The notes beneath the pieces are model-generated. The model worked only from the letters and a program-made list of their open reading frames with translations. It did not search any database and was not told where the DNA came from. A DNA stretch of 64,000 bases from a filamentous cyanobacterium ESFC-1 (lineage in GTDB: Bacteria; Cyanobacteriota; Cyanobacteriia; Cyanobacteriales; Spirulinaceae), in the NCBI GenBank assembly GCA_000380225.1, contig KB904821.1, forward strand, positions 2,440,657-2,504,656, read 5' to 3'. Shown one piece after another: positions 1 to 8,664 of this stretch; position 1 is the first letter of the stretch, and every line of letters starts with the position of its first letter. A program made the translations under genes and the position numbers.

Positions 1-42
1 AACCCGCCTTCCCTGCAAAAGAAGGCGGATATTCAAACCTAT

Positions 43-168
43 AGCAGTAGCACTTCGGGTTAGGACGTGGTGGGGTTTGCCCTCACCCCAACCCCTCTCC
101 CAAGGGAGAGGGGCTTGTTTTCTAAGAATTGAGGTGGTGTCCTAACTGCTTTGGCGGTTGCTATAACA
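43..168. repeat. MITE-like inverted-repeat element with central palindrome
   Basis: The outer ends form an imperfect inverted repeat: TATAGCA followed by TTAGGAC on the left, and GTCCTAA followed by TGCTATA on the right. The centre (92-113) is a perfect 10-bp stem CCCCTCTCCC / GGGAGAGGGG with an AA loop. Similar G-rich palindromes are common dispersed repeats in cyanobacterial genomes. No coding potential is seen. A separate perfect 8-bp hairpin (CCGCCTTC / GAAGGCGG) lies just outside at about 5-29. Confidence 0.45.
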
Positions 169-176
169 ATACAGGG

Positions 177-1928
177 TTAACTCATCATCGCAGCGCGATC
201 GCGTCCTTGCAATAAAGCTTGAGTTGCCGATTCCCCGGCTTTTTTCAGTTGTCGGGACATCTGTACATTCATCAACACAATGGCGGTCCATTCTCCGAGT
301 AATGCCAAACCCACAGTAGAGAAGGCCATCAACTCAGTGGCAAAAGCCGGAGTCGCAGAGAATAGCCACAAGCCCCGATAAAGGGAGTTAGTGGGATCGA
401 TTTCGAGAATGGCAAAACCCAGCAAAGGTGTCAGAATGGCGGCGGTAATCGTTGCTGCTGTCCAAACTCCCCGCTTGTTGGATTTCATCATCAGCATCCA
501 TTGGGCAATGCTGGCATAAACCAGGACGATGCTAATGGTGCAAATTAAGCCGAGGAGGGCGGTTACGCGGTATTCTCCGAAGGGTAACATCAAAATCGCC
601 ACGAAAATCATCGAACCGGTAACTACGAAGTTGAGGGCAACCGCGAGGGTAGCGGGGCTTTGTTCTCCCCAGACTAAATCGCGCCACAAACTGCGGGAAT
701 TATTGGTGTTTTGGTGACGATATCGCGCCCAGTCTTGCAGGGTTTGGCGATGGGGACTCAAGCAAGCGATTAACCCTAAACCCATAAACATCAAGAAGAC
801 GTAGAGAACGTTGAAGTTTCGCAACAGATAGGCGCTGGAGTCTTGCCAGTCGCCTTCTTGGACGGCAAAGCCCATCATGGCTAGGACAATACTACCGGAG
901 AGGAAGTAGCTTTGTTGTTTGCTAATAACCGTGCTGTGGGCGCTATGGAAGCGGCGTTGTAGTCCTTGCCAAATCCAGTAGGTGCCAACGCCGAAGTTCG
1001 CTAAAATAAACGCGATCGCGGTGTTGGCGTTGTGGAAGAAGGGCAACTCAAACCAGGTTAATTCGGCAAAGTCTTTGGCGTGCAGATAGCTAATGGTATC
1101 GAGGGAATGGGGGGCGGTGCTGACGACATAAGGCAAGAATGCGGCAGGATGCAGCAGCAAGAACAAGTCTGCGAGGGAAAAAGTCAGGGGATCGCCGTAA
1201 GAATTTATCAAATAGAAGCTATAAAAGCTCAAAAAGCTGAAAACAGCACCAGCACCCACCCAAGCTTGGAAGTTGCCTAAACTGGCGCTGACTAAGCCAT
1301 ACAGCAGGGAACCGCTAAAGAAGAAAGCGCCACTCGCTGCGAGGACGAGATAAAAGGCAAAAACTCGCCCGATATCGAGATGTGCCGCGATCGCGCTGCC
1401 GAGGTGCAAGGGTAACATCGCTGCTACTGCGAGGTACAATAATGCCGGAACCCCTAAGATTTTGCCAATCAACAAGCTGCGGGTGGACTGGGGGCTGAGG
1501 CGAATGAAACCGAGGGTTCCCCGGCGTTCTTCTCGCGACAAGTCGGCAATCAGCATATAGACACCGACAATCAAAAGGGCGAAAATGGCCACGAAGCTGA
1601 GGGTGGTGAAGATATCAAGCCACCACAGTTCGCTATTAAAAACCCCCGATTGTAAAGCCCCTGCTGCATCTCGCGCACAAAACTGACTTTCTGAGAGGTT
1701 GTAGGGGGTGTAGCCATCCCAATCCGCAGGAGTATAACCCGAACAATAACGACTGAAGTTATCGTGTTTGCCGGGATAATGGCTGAGGAAGACTAAATAA
1801 GTGAATACCTGAATGATGGCTGAAATGCCGAGGGCGATCGCGATATTCCGAGACTTTAAGCGACCTTTGAGTTCGCGGAACAGTTGGGGGTTCCAATCCC
1901 CCGTTTTATCTAAAATACGGTCAAACAT
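177..1928 (-). CDS. ABC-2 type transporter permease (third permease of operon)
   Basis: About 583 residues of integral membrane protein, with an N-terminal cytosolic stretch (MFDRILDKTGDWNPQLFRELKG), then repeated hydrophobic segments and a conserved GTLGFIRLSPQS loop also found in the two upstream permeases. This fits the membrane subunit of an ABC-2 exporter working with the ATPase at 5346-6347; the substrate is not evident. I place the start at the ATG at 1928 because GGAGAATATACCC directly before it reads as a ribosome-binding site; a TTG 15 nt upstream is less likely. The gene is last in a minus-strand operon, 19 nt after the preceding gene. It is the most diverged of three tandem paralogues and carries an extra Cys-containing extracytoplasmic loop (about residues 60-90). 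Confidence 0.85.
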   Translation of the reverse strand: MFDRILDKTGDWNPQLFRELKGRLKSRNIAIALGISAIIQVFTYLVFLSHYPGKHDNFSRYCSGYTPADWDGYTPYNLSESQFCARDAAGALQSGVFNSELWWLDIFTTLSFVAIFALLIVGVYMLIADLSREERRGTLGFIRLSPQSTRSLLIGKILGVPALLYLAVAAMLPLHLGSAIAAHLDIGRVFAFYLVLAASGAFFFSGSLLYGLVSASLGNFQAWVGAGAVFSFLSFYSFYLINSYGDPLTFSLADLFLLLHPAAFLPYVVSTAPHSLDTISYLHAKDFAELTWFELPFFHNANTAIAFILANFGVGTYWIWQGLQRRFHSAHSTVISKQQSYFLSGSIVLAMMGFAVQEGDWQDSSAYLLRNFNVLYVFLMFMGLGLIACLSPHRQTLQDWARYRHQNTNNSRSLWRDLVWGEQSPATLAVALNFVVTGSMIFVAILMLPFGEYRVTALLGLICTISIVLVYASIAQWMLMMKSNKRGVWTAATITAAILTPLLGFAILEIDPTNSLYRGLWLFSATPAFATELMAFSTVGLALLGEWTAIVLMNVQMSRQLKKAGESATQALLQGRDRAAMMS

Positions 1929-2107
1929 GGGTATATTCTCCAATTTTTTAAGGCTTAAGGCCAGTAGAAGCGTTTTGATTTAATAACACTTGGGCTTCCG
2001 ACGCACCAAGGCGGCGAATAGAGTTGTGAGTGTTGATGGTCACGGCGGCGATCGCCAAACTTTGACTGACAAAGGCAAAGATAATTTCTACTAGGTTAAC
2101 CTCTCTG
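1905..2107. repeat. 203-bp near-identical block shared with 3580-3782 (copy A)
   Basis: This segment covers the end of one permease gene, the intergenic spacer and the start of the next. It matches 3580-3782 with a single mismatch (position 2062), while the flanking parts of the paralogous genes are clearly diverged. That pattern indicates recent gene conversion or a recent duplication breakpoint. Confidence 0.85.
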
Positions 2108-3603
2108 GCGGCAAACAAGCTAAAGGGCGTAAACAACCAAGGCAACATGGGCTGTGACCTTGATGGCAAAAATTCAAAGAAAATTACCAGAGGTACGATA
2201 AAAACCATGGCCAATAAGCTACTTTTCGCTCGTACAGCCCGTCGTCGCGAAGGATTCAACAACATCGCTTGATAAACGCTGGCGATTAACACAATTAAGA
2301 CCCAACTCACGGCTATACAAGCTAATGTTGTACCGAGTAAAAATAAATTGCGATCGTTGTCACTATTGGGGAACCATGCGAACGCGATCGCGCACACAAC
2401 CAACCCACTATATAAAATTGCACCATTGATGCCTATAGCAAGCACGGCGGGGCTTTTTTCGTCAAAAATGAAACTGGCAATGCCGCGACGGTATTGCGGG
2501 CGGTGCAGCGCCCAAATCCGCACTTGTTCCCGGTCTGGGGTGATGCAAACAGTCAGCACCATACAAAAGAAAAAATACAGAATTTGAACCCCGGCAATAT
2601 GTTCCATCCGCGAGTGATTGTAAGTCGGAATTGACGCTAAAGCAAAGCCCAGACTTACAACAACAAAACTCGCTGAAATCCGGTAACTTTGAATCTTCGA
2701 CCACAGGGTATTTTGATTATTATGAAAGCGGCGTTTTATTCCTTGCCATAACCAATATGTCCATAAGGTATAATTGGCAACTCCTAGAAAAATAACCAAG
2801 CTAGAGTTTTGGGTTAAAAAGTTAGGCGGAAACCAAGGAATCTCGCCTTCTATTCGAATCATAAAAAAGAGACTTTTTTCAGCAGCAATTGCCTTGAGAA
2901 ATAGCCCCGGATGAAAAAACAACCAGAAGTTATACACACTGTAAAAAGGATGCAAAAGTTCCCCTAGCGCAAAGTACAAATACATTAATACCAATGCCGC
3001 GACACCAAACGGTAAGCTACGACCCATAGCATCTTGCATGGGAAATAAGCCAATCAAAATAGCCAAACTGTAAAAACAAGCACAAGCCGCAACGATAATT
3101 AAATCAAAGCCAATAAGGTTGTACCAAGGAATTCCGGCGGCAATTCCAAAAGCGAAATGAAAAGGAAACGCGATCGCAAATCCCCAATACAATAACGCCG
3201 GAACCCCTAATATTTTACCCACCAAAATGCTAACCGCCGATGGGGGACTCATGCGAATAAAATTTAATGTACCTTTGTGGGATTCTTTGACTAAATCGGC
3301 AGTGAGCAAATAAGCCCCAAAAATGAGTAATCCTAAGAAACTAATGAAGCTCAGGGTAACAAAAATATCAGCACTCCACAGCGCCCGATTGACGATTTTT
3401 ACCCCATCTTGTAGGTCTACATAAGGACTATATGAATCAGGATCGGTACTAATTTTGCTGGCAAAGATTAAGTAAATTAGTAGTTGACCAATAAACGATA
3501 GCAAACCTACAATAATCAAGCCACGGGGCTTGAGTTGGCCTTTCAGTTCGCGGAATAGCTGTGGATTCCAGTCCCCAAGTTTATCTAAAATACGGTCAAA
3601 CAT
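1948..3603 (-). CDS. ABC-2 type transporter permease (second permease)
   Basis: About 551 residues with the same plan as its neighbours: N-terminal MFDRILDKLGDWNPQLFREL, a first membrane segment at about residues 25-45, the KGTLNFIRMSPPSA loop after the second membrane pair, and about ten further hydrophobic stretches. It is the membrane subunit of an ABC-2 exporter, predicted in the plasma membrane; substrate unknown. The start is the ATG at 3603, preceded by GGAG in an untranslated segment identical to that of the next gene. The last 39 residues are identical to those of the 3623-5278 protein even though much of the rest is diverged, which points to gene conversion. It is co-oriented and closely packed (19 nt from the upstream stop). 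Confidence 0.87.
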   Translation of the reverse strand: MFDRILDKLGDWNPQLFRELKGQLKPRGLIIVGLLSFIGQLLIYLIFASKISTDPDSYSPYVDLQDGVKIVNRALWSADIFVTLSFISFLGLLIFGAYLLTADLVKESHKGTLNFIRMSPPSAVSILVGKILGVPALLYWGFAIAFPFHFAFGIAAGIPWYNLIGFDLIIVAACACFYSLAILIGLFPMQDAMGRSLPFGVAALVLMYLYFALGELLHPFYSVYNFWLFFHPGLFLKAIAAEKSLFFMIRIEGEIPWFPPNFLTQNSSLVIFLGVANYTLWTYWLWQGIKRRFHNNQNTLWSKIQSYRISASFVVVSLGFALASIPTYNHSRMEHIAGVQILYFFFCMVLTVCITPDREQVRIWALHRPQYRRGIASFIFDEKSPAVLAIGINGAILYSGLVVCAIAFAWFPNSDNDRNLFLLGTTLACIAVSWVLIVLIASVYQAMLLNPSRRRAVRAKSSLLAMVFIVPLVIFFEFLPSRSQPMLPWLFTPFSLFAAREVNLVEIIFAFVSQSLAIAAVTINTHNSIRRLGASEAQVLLNQNASTGLKP

Positions 3604-3782
3604 GGGTATATTCTCCAATTTTTTAAGGCTTAAGGCCAGTAGAAGCGTTTTGATTTAATAACACTTGGGCTTCCGACGCACCAAGGCGGCGAATAGAGTT
3701 GTGAGTGTTGATGGTCACGGCGGCGATCGCCAAACTCTGACTGACAAAGGCAAAGATAATTTCTACTAGGTTAACCTCTCTG
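3580..3782. repeat. 203-bp near-identical block shared with 1905-2107 (copy B)
   Basis: Second copy of the permease-junction block. It holds the 3' end of the first permease gene, the spacer and the 5' end of the second. Identity begins and ends abruptly, with one mismatch inside. Confidence 0.85.
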
Positions 3783-5278
3783 ACCGTGAATAAGGCAAAG
3801 GGCGTAAACAACCACGCCAACATCGGTTGCAAATCTGATGAGATGAAAGCAAAGAAAATTGCCAGAGGTACCAGAAATACCATCCCTAATAAGCCACTTT
3901 TGGCAAGTACAGCCCGTCGGCGCGATTTGTTCAACAATAAGATTTGATAAACGCTGGCGATTAAGACAATTAATATCCAACTAATTACCAAACAAGCTAA
4001 GGTTGTACCGAGTAAAAATAAATTGCGATCGCTTGGGGAAGTCGGAAGCCACGCCGCCGCGATCGCGTACACCACCACCCCTGCATATAAAATTGCACCA
4101 TTGATACCTACCGCCAGCACCGCAGGGCTTTTTTCGTCAAAAATGAGGCTGGCCATCCCCCGACGGTATTGCGGGCGGTGCAGCGACCAAATTTGCACTT
4201 GTTCTCGTAGGGGTGAAATGGCGATAATCAGCCCCATAGCCACCAAGAAATATAAGATTTGCTGTAGGGCTAAAAGTTGCAAGCGATGGCGATTGTAATC
4301 GGGCAAATGAGACAAAGCAAAGCCTAAATTGATGACCATAAAACTCGCAGAAATGCAGTAACTTTGAGATTTACTCCACAAGGGCTTTCTGACATCATGA
4401 AAACGGCGTTTTAAAGCTTGCGCGAACCAGTATATCCATAAGGTAAAATTCGCCAGACCGAACAGCAATAAAAAGTTACTTGCCGTGGTCAAGTCAATAG
4501 TATACCAACCGATTTGGCCGGTACGGCTAAACATAAAAGGGCTGGTATTGGCGGCGATGCTTTTAAGATAAAATCCTGGATGAAATAGATATAAGATATT
4601 AAAAACACCCTCAAAAGAGCCGTTGGAAAAGATTGAACCTTGGATAAAAATTAAGTAGATTAATGTTATTAAACCCACTAGCCAAGGTAAGCTACTGCGA
4701 GTATTATTCTCAAAGGGTAGGAGTCCCACCAATAAAGCAATACTGTAAAAGAAGGCACAAGCCGCAACTAGAATCAACTCAAAACCTAAGACTCGGTAAA
4801 AGGGAATCCCTGCGCCAATTCCAAAGGCGAAATGAAAGGGAAACGCGATCGCAAATCCCCAATATAATAATGCCGGAACGCCTAACATTTTCCCAATTAA
4901 AATATCGAGGGCAGATTGGGGACTCATACGAACAAAATTCAAAGTGCCTTTTCGGGCTTCTTTAGCTAAATTCGCCGTGAGTAAATAAGTGCCTATCGGT
5001 AATAAAATAAAAATTGCAAAGAAACTCAAAGTGACAAAAATATCGCCACTCCACAACGCCCAATTAACCGTTCTTACACCGTTTTCCGAAGTTATATAAA
5101 TACTCGAAATCTGGGGGTCTTTACTAACTTGACTGGCGAAAATCAAATACAGTAGCAATTGCAACACAAAGGAAATAAACCCCACAATAATTAAGCCACG
5201 GGGTTTTAATTGACCTTTCAATTCGCGGAATAGTTGCGGGTTCCAATCCCCCACGCGGTCGATGATGGCATCTAGCAC
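3623..5278 (-). CDS. ABC-2 type transporter permease (first permease)
   Basis: 551 residues, polytopic membrane protein, first permease after the ATPase gene. It shares the DRVGDWNPQLFRELKGQLKP start, the KGTLNFVRMSPQSA loop and the ALRRLGASEAQ-like tail region with its tandem paralogues. The start is a GTG at 5278 with GGAGAAAAG upstream. Likely the membrane half of an exporter powered by the 5346-6347 ATPase, 67 nt upstream. Whether the three permeases form alternative heterodimers or separate complexes cannot be told from sequence. The C-terminal part is nearly identical to that of the second permease. Confidence 0.87.
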   Translation of the reverse strand: MLDAIIDRVGDWNPQLFRELKGQLKPRGLIIVGFISFVLQLLLYLIFASQVSKDPQISSIYITSENGVRTVNWALWSGDIFVTLSFFAIFILLPIGTYLLTANLAKEARKGTLNFVRMSPQSALDILIGKMLGVPALLYWGFAIAFPFHFAFGIGAGIPFYRVLGFELILVAACAFFYSIALLVGLLPFENNTRSSLPWLVGLITLIYLIFIQGSIFSNGSFEGVFNILYLFHPGFYLKSIAANTSPFMFSRTGQIGWYTIDLTTASNFLLLFGLANFTLWIYWFAQALKRRFHDVRKPLWSKSQSYCISASFMVINLGFALSHLPDYNRHRLQLLALQQILYFLVAMGLIIAISPLREQVQIWSLHRPQYRRGMASLIFDEKSPAVLAVGINGAILYAGVVVYAIAAAWLPTSPSDRNLFLLGTTLACLVISWILIVLIASVYQILLLNKSRRRAVLAKSGLLGMVFLVPLAIFFAFISSDLQPMLAWLFTPFALFTVREVNLVEIIFAFVSQSLAIAAVTINTHNSIRRLGASEAQVLLNQNASTGLKP

Positions 5279-5345
5279 AACTTTTCTCCTAACTCTCTAA
5301 TCATCCTTACAGCTTACTCGTTCCTATTTCCCTAAGTTTGAGACG

Positions 5346-6347
5346 TTATGACGCTTGTTTGTGTCCCAACTTCAAGAAAATTGACTCTAAATCTTCTTGG
5401 GTACAATGAAACTCGTTAATCGGTAAACCCGCAGTTACCAAAGCCTTCAGCAACTCGGCACTTTCGTCTGGACTGCCACTAAATTCGACGCGCAAACTAT
5501 TTTGACCGGGGAGGGTTTCCCATTCGCGAGCCAAAGAAAAGTTGCGTAATTCGGTTTTAAGGTCATCAAGCGCGCCTAAAGTTGAGATAACAATCTGTTG
5601 ACGGGCTAAACGGCGATATAACTCTTTTAAAGACGCACTTTCGACCAGAAAGCCCATTTCCATAATGCCCACCGAAGTACACAATTCGGCCAAGTCGCTG
5701 AGGACATGGGAGGAAATCAGAATCGTCATCCCCGCTTCTTGCAATACCTTGATAATCTCGCGAAACTGCATCCGCGCAATGGGGTCAAGGCCCGACACGG
5801 GTTCGTCCAGTAGCAGTAAAATCGGTTCGTGGACGATGGTACGGGCTAAACTGAGCCTTTGCTTCATCCCCCGCGATAAGGTGGATATAAGGCTATCTTT
5901 TTTGTTGGTGAGTTGGACTAACTCCAACACCTCATAAACGCGACGACGACGATGGGGTTGGCGTAAACGGTACAATCGGGCAAAATAATCTAGATAATCC
6001 CACACGTTTAGGTCGTGGTAGAGGGGATAATCGTCAGGGAGATAACCTAAGCGTTGCTTGAGTTTGGGGTTGCTGTCGTCCCGCAATAATCGTTCCCCGT
6101 TGATGAAAATAGCCCCCGTGGTGGGTTCTTCTGCGGCTGCTAACATCCGAATCAGGGTGGTTTTTCCGGCCCCATTGGGTCCGATTAAGCCGTACACTTC
6201 TCCGGCTTTGACTTGTAAATCGATTTCGTTGACTGCGATGTAACGCTCAAATTGCTTGGTGAGTCCGTAGGTCGCGATCGCGTATTGATCTGCGTCAGGA
6301 TAAAGTAGATGTTGGTCTCTTTGTGTAACCGGGAGGGATGTCTTCAT
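5346..6347 (-). CDS. ABC transporter ATP-binding protein
   Basis: 333 residues, the ATPase of the exporter operon. Walker A GPNGAGKT is at residues 56-63, the signature LSRGMKQRL at 157-165, Walker B LLLLDEP at 177-183, followed by SGLDP, and a switch histidine at ISSHVLSD. The roughly 100-residue C-terminal extension is typical of ABC-2 (gliding/NatA-like) ATPases. It is the first gene of a minus-strand operon with three permeases downstream, so it probably energises all of them. Start ATG at 6347. Confidence 0.92.
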   Translation of the reverse strand: MKTSLPVTQRDQHLLYPDADQYAIATYGLTKQFERYIAVNEIDLQVKAGEVYGLIGPNGAGKTTLIRMLAAAEEPTTGAIFINGERLLRDDSNPKLKQRLGYLPDDYPLYHDLNVWDYLDYFARLYRLRQPHRRRRVYEVLELVQLTNKKDSLISTLSRGMKQRLSLARTIVHEPILLLLDEPVSGLDPIARMQFREIIKVLQEAGMTILISSHVLSDLAELCTSVGIMEMGFLVESASLKELYRRLARQQIVISTLGALDDLKTELRNFSLAREWETLPGQNSLRVEFSGSPDESAELLKALVTAGLPINEFHCTQEDLESIFLKLGHKQAS

Positions 6348-6658
6348 AAGTCCTGGGGTGCAAACTCGAAGTTACTGCTAGGTTAGCTCTTTTATTCAGG
6401 GCGCGATCGCCCCATTACGGAAATCGTAACGAAATCCCCCCGCAATTCGTTTCACCCTCAGACTTACCATCTTTGCAACAGAATATCTACCTCAACAATA
6501 GCAAGCCAAACTGCAATAACTGCTTGAAAGTTAGAAATTAAAAGCGCCCATCTCGTTTCTTAGCCATTTTCTGGAGATGTTTTCCGTTATCATTTTTCGT
6601 TGGTTTATCATGAAGAAGTGCGATCGCCTGCTGTGTTTGCGTTCTCTAATTTCAGAGC
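6348..6658. other. Intergenic region between divergent genes
   Basis: 311 bp separating the ABC operon (leftward) from a Uma2 gene (rightward). It contains GCGATCGC motifs and AT-rich stretches. I see no convincing ORF, RNA structure or defined promoter pair; both promoters are presumably here. Confidence 0.5.
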
Positions 6659-7330
6659 ATGATGCCCACCCCCCTAAAAAGTCTTCCTCCCCTCGAAAAT
6701 GGCGATAAACTGACCCGTGCTGAGTTCGAGCGGCGTTATAATGCCATGCCTCGCCTTAAAAAAGCCGAGCTAATCGAAGAAATTGTTTATATGGCATCTC
6801 CTTTACGAGCCAAGTCCCACGGCAAGCCTCACGCTCAAATTTTGGGTTGGCTGATTACCTACGAAGCTGCAACCCCTGGTGTTGAAGTTTTAGATAATGC
6901 TACTGTTCGTTTGGATACCCACAACGAACCCCAACCCGACGCTTTACTTCGTATCGAAACAGGTGGTCAAAGCACCATCAGCGAGGACGATTATGTCGAA
7001 GGTTCTCCCGAATTGATTGTTGAAATTGCTGCCAGTAGTGCTTCCATTGACCTTAACCAAAAGCACAATATCTATCGACGCAACCAAGTTCGAGAGTATT
7101 TGGTCTGGCGAACCTACGACGGGGCTTTTGACTGGTTCTGCTGGCAAAATGGTCAGTATCTCCCTCTCAATGTGGATACGGACGGAATTATACGCTCGAC
7201 CGCGTTTCCGGGATTGTGGCTGGCCAAAGAAAGGCTATTAGCTGGGGACTTAGCTCAGGTCTTGGCCAGCTTACAACAGGGACTAGCAACACCAGAACAT
7301 CAAACCTTTGTCAAGCAGTTATCTCGGTAA
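6659..7330 (+). CDS. Uma2-family endonuclease-like protein
   Basis: 223 residues of the Uma2 (PD-(D/E)XK-fold) family, very abundant in cyanobacteria and of unknown biological role. Seen: the opening LTRAEFERRYNAMP, ELIEEIVYMASP, then the catalytic-type PQPDALLRIE and SPELIVEIAASSASIDLNQK, with the Asp, Glu and Lys of the nuclease core, then VREYLVWRTYD. The start is the ATG at 6659, although an in-frame ATG at 6662 is equally possible. It stands alone on the plus strand and is convergent with the PerR gene. One of three Uma2 genes in this window. Confidence 0.85.
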   Translation: MMPTPLKSLPPLENGDKLTRAEFERRYNAMPRLKKAELIEEIVYMASPLRAKSHGKPHAQILGWLITYEAATPGVEVLDNATVRLDTHNEPQPDALLRIETGGQSTISEDDYVEGSPELIVEIAASSASIDLNQKHNIYRRNQVREYLVWRTYDGAFDWFCWQNGQYLPLNVDTDGIIRSTAFPGLWLAKERLLAGDLAQVLASLQQGLATPEHQTFVKQLSR

Positions 7331-7350
7331 CGCTACACCAGAATTATTAT

Positions 7351-7773
7351 TTATTCCCCTTGGCAGCGATCGCACAAACCCTGTACCGTTAACTCATAAG
7401 CTTCCACTTTTAAACCCGGACGTAACTGCCCAAAGGAAACCCCCTGCACCTGTTCCCAAGCAATATCTTCAATACAGCCACAGGACTTACAACGGAAGTG
7501 GTGATGCAACTCCACATTGGCATCATAACGGCAGACCCCCTCCTCTAACAAAACTTCTCGCACCAAACCCACATCCCGTAAGGCTTGCAGAGAACTGTAA
7601 ACCGTCGCTTGAGACGACAACGGTTCAACCTGGTTAAGACCTTGATAAATTTGTTCGGCAGTAGGGTGGTCTGTCCGCGACAGCAAATTAGCATAAACCG
7701 CAAAACGCTGGGGCGTGACTCGCAAACCCTTTTCTTTCAAGATTTGGACAACTTTGTTGGCTTGCTTGTGCAT
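7351..7773 (-). CDS. perR: Fur-family transcriptional repressor, PerR type
   Basis: 140 residues from the ATG at 7773 (an upstream TTG is less likely; GAGGAT precedes the ATG). The N-terminal winged helix contains GLRVTPQRFAVYANL and the recognition segment SSQATVYSSLQAL. Metal ligands are visible in ELHHHFRCKSCG, and a second CxxC (CDRC) lies at the C-terminus, giving the two-CxxC structural zinc site. Fur-family members with this pattern next to a peroxidase gene are usually PerR, a peroxide-sensing repressor. It is divergent from a peroxiredoxin gene with Per-box-like dyads between them, which supports PerR over an iron-Fur or Zur assignment. Confidence 0.85.
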   Translation of the reverse strand: MHKQANKVVQILKEKGLRVTPQRFAVYANLLSRTDHPTAEQIYQGLNQVEPLSSQATVYSSLQALRDVGLVREVLLEEGVCRYDANVELHHHFRCKSCGCIEDIAWEQVQGVSFGQLRPGLKVEAYELTVQGLCDRCQGE

Positions 7774-7883
7774 CACAACTATCCTCAAACAACTCGTTTG
7801 GGCGGCATCGGATACGCTCGACCCGGAATAACTCTGGAGAGCTTGGGTCTATTATAAGCTGCTTGTCGCTAGAGTTAACCTAA

Positions 7884-7902
7884 TCTAAAACTTATTTTTA
7901 GA
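7884..7902. promoter_or_regulatory. 19-bp dyad, candidate Fur/PerR operator
   Basis: Perfect inverted repeat TCTAAAA-CTTAT-TTTTAGA in the perR-peroxiredoxin intergenic region. Its AT-rich 19-bp form is that expected of a Fur-family box. Binding is inferred and not shown. Confidence 0.5.
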
Positions 7903-7920
7903 AAGTATTGATTTTTACCA

Positions 7921-7949
7921 TTGACTTATTCTTAAGTTAGAATTATTCT
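7921..7949 (+). promoter_or_regulatory. Sigma70-type promoter of the peroxiredoxin gene
   Basis: TTGACT (7921-7926), a 17-bp spacer and TATTCT (7944-7949) give 5/6 and 4/6 matches to the -35 and -10 consensus. The start codon of the peroxiredoxin gene is 41 nt downstream of the -10. Confidence 0.55.
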
Positions 7950-7951
7950 GA
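7937..7951. promoter_or_regulatory. Per-box-like operator over the -10 element
   Basis: TTAGAATTATTCTGA is a 7-1-7 dyad with one mismatch. It resembles the PerR box consensus TTATAATNATTATAA at 12 of 14 defined positions or close to it. It covers the -10 of the peroxiredoxin promoter, a position suited to repression by the adjacent PerR. Confidence 0.55.
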
Positions 7952-7989
7952 GTTAAGTACACAGTTGTTATAACCCAAGAGGTACATTT

Positions 7990-8562
7990 ATGGCAGTTCC
8001 TAATCGCGTTCCTGAAGTCACCTTCAAAACCCGCGTGCGCGACGAGTCTGTGGGGGGACCGAATCCCTATCGCTGGCAAGATTTAACCACTTCAGAAATC
8101 TTCGGCGGTAAAAAAGTCGTGGTCTTCTCCCTTCCGGGTGCTTTCACCCCCACCTGTTCTTCCAATCACTTACCTCGTTACGAAGAACTCTACAACGAGT
8201 TCAAAGCCCAAGGCGTTGATGAGATTGTCTGCGTTTCTGTCAACGATGCTTTCGTCATGTTCCAATGGGGTAAGCAAATCGGCGCAGAAAACGTCTTTTT
8301 ACTCCCCGATGGTAACGCTGAATTTACCCGCAAAATGGGAATGTTAGTCAGCAAAGACAACCTCGGCTTCGGGATGCGCTCTTGGCGTTATTCCATGCTC
8401 GTCAACGATGGTAACGTTGAAAAAATGTTCGTCGAGCCGAACTACGCTGACAACTGCCCCACTGACCCCTTTGAAGTTTCCGACGCTGACACCATGCTGG
8501 CTTACCTCAAAGGTCAAGACCCCACTGGTGTTTCTGAACCCCGCAAAGCATTTGTTGGGTAA
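7990..8562 (+). CDS. Type II peroxiredoxin (Prx5/PrxII family)
   Basis: 190-residue thiol peroxidase of the PrxII/Prx5 type. The peroxidatic cysteine is Cys56 in [20 protein letters not shown], and the QWGKQI and [12 protein letters not shown] segments are characteristic. It reduces hydrogen peroxide or alkyl hydroperoxides with electrons from glutaredoxin or thioredoxin; cytosolic (no signal peptide). The ATG follows AAGAGGTACATTT. It is divergent from perR and likely repressed by it through the dyads upstream. The flavoprotein gene 103 nt downstream could supply reducing power, which is inference from position. Confidence 0.92.
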   Translation: MAVPNRVPEVTFKTRVRDESVGGPNPYRWQDLTTSEIFGGKKVVVFSLPGAFTPTCSSNHLPRYEELYNEFKAQGVDEIVCVSVNDAFVMFQWGKQIGAENVFLLPDGNAEFTRKMGMLVSKDNLGFGMRSWRYSMLVNDGNVEKMFVEPNYADNCPTDPFEVSDADTMLAYLKGQDPTGVSEPRKAFVG

Positions 8563-8583
8563 TCTAAAAGAAGGTCAAGGGTT

Positions 8584-8616
8584 GAGACTTGAGGTGACAA
8601 TGTAGCCCCAAGTCTC
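8584..8616. terminator. Hairpin between peroxiredoxin and flavoprotein genes
   Basis: Perfect 8-bp stem GAGACTTG / CAAGTCTC with a 17-nt loop. There is no T-run after it, so it may be an mRNA-stabilising or processing hairpin and not a true terminator. Confidence 0.35.
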
Positions 8617-8664
8617 TCCCAGAAATATTCTATATATAAACAATCCGTAGCGAGGCATACTGCC

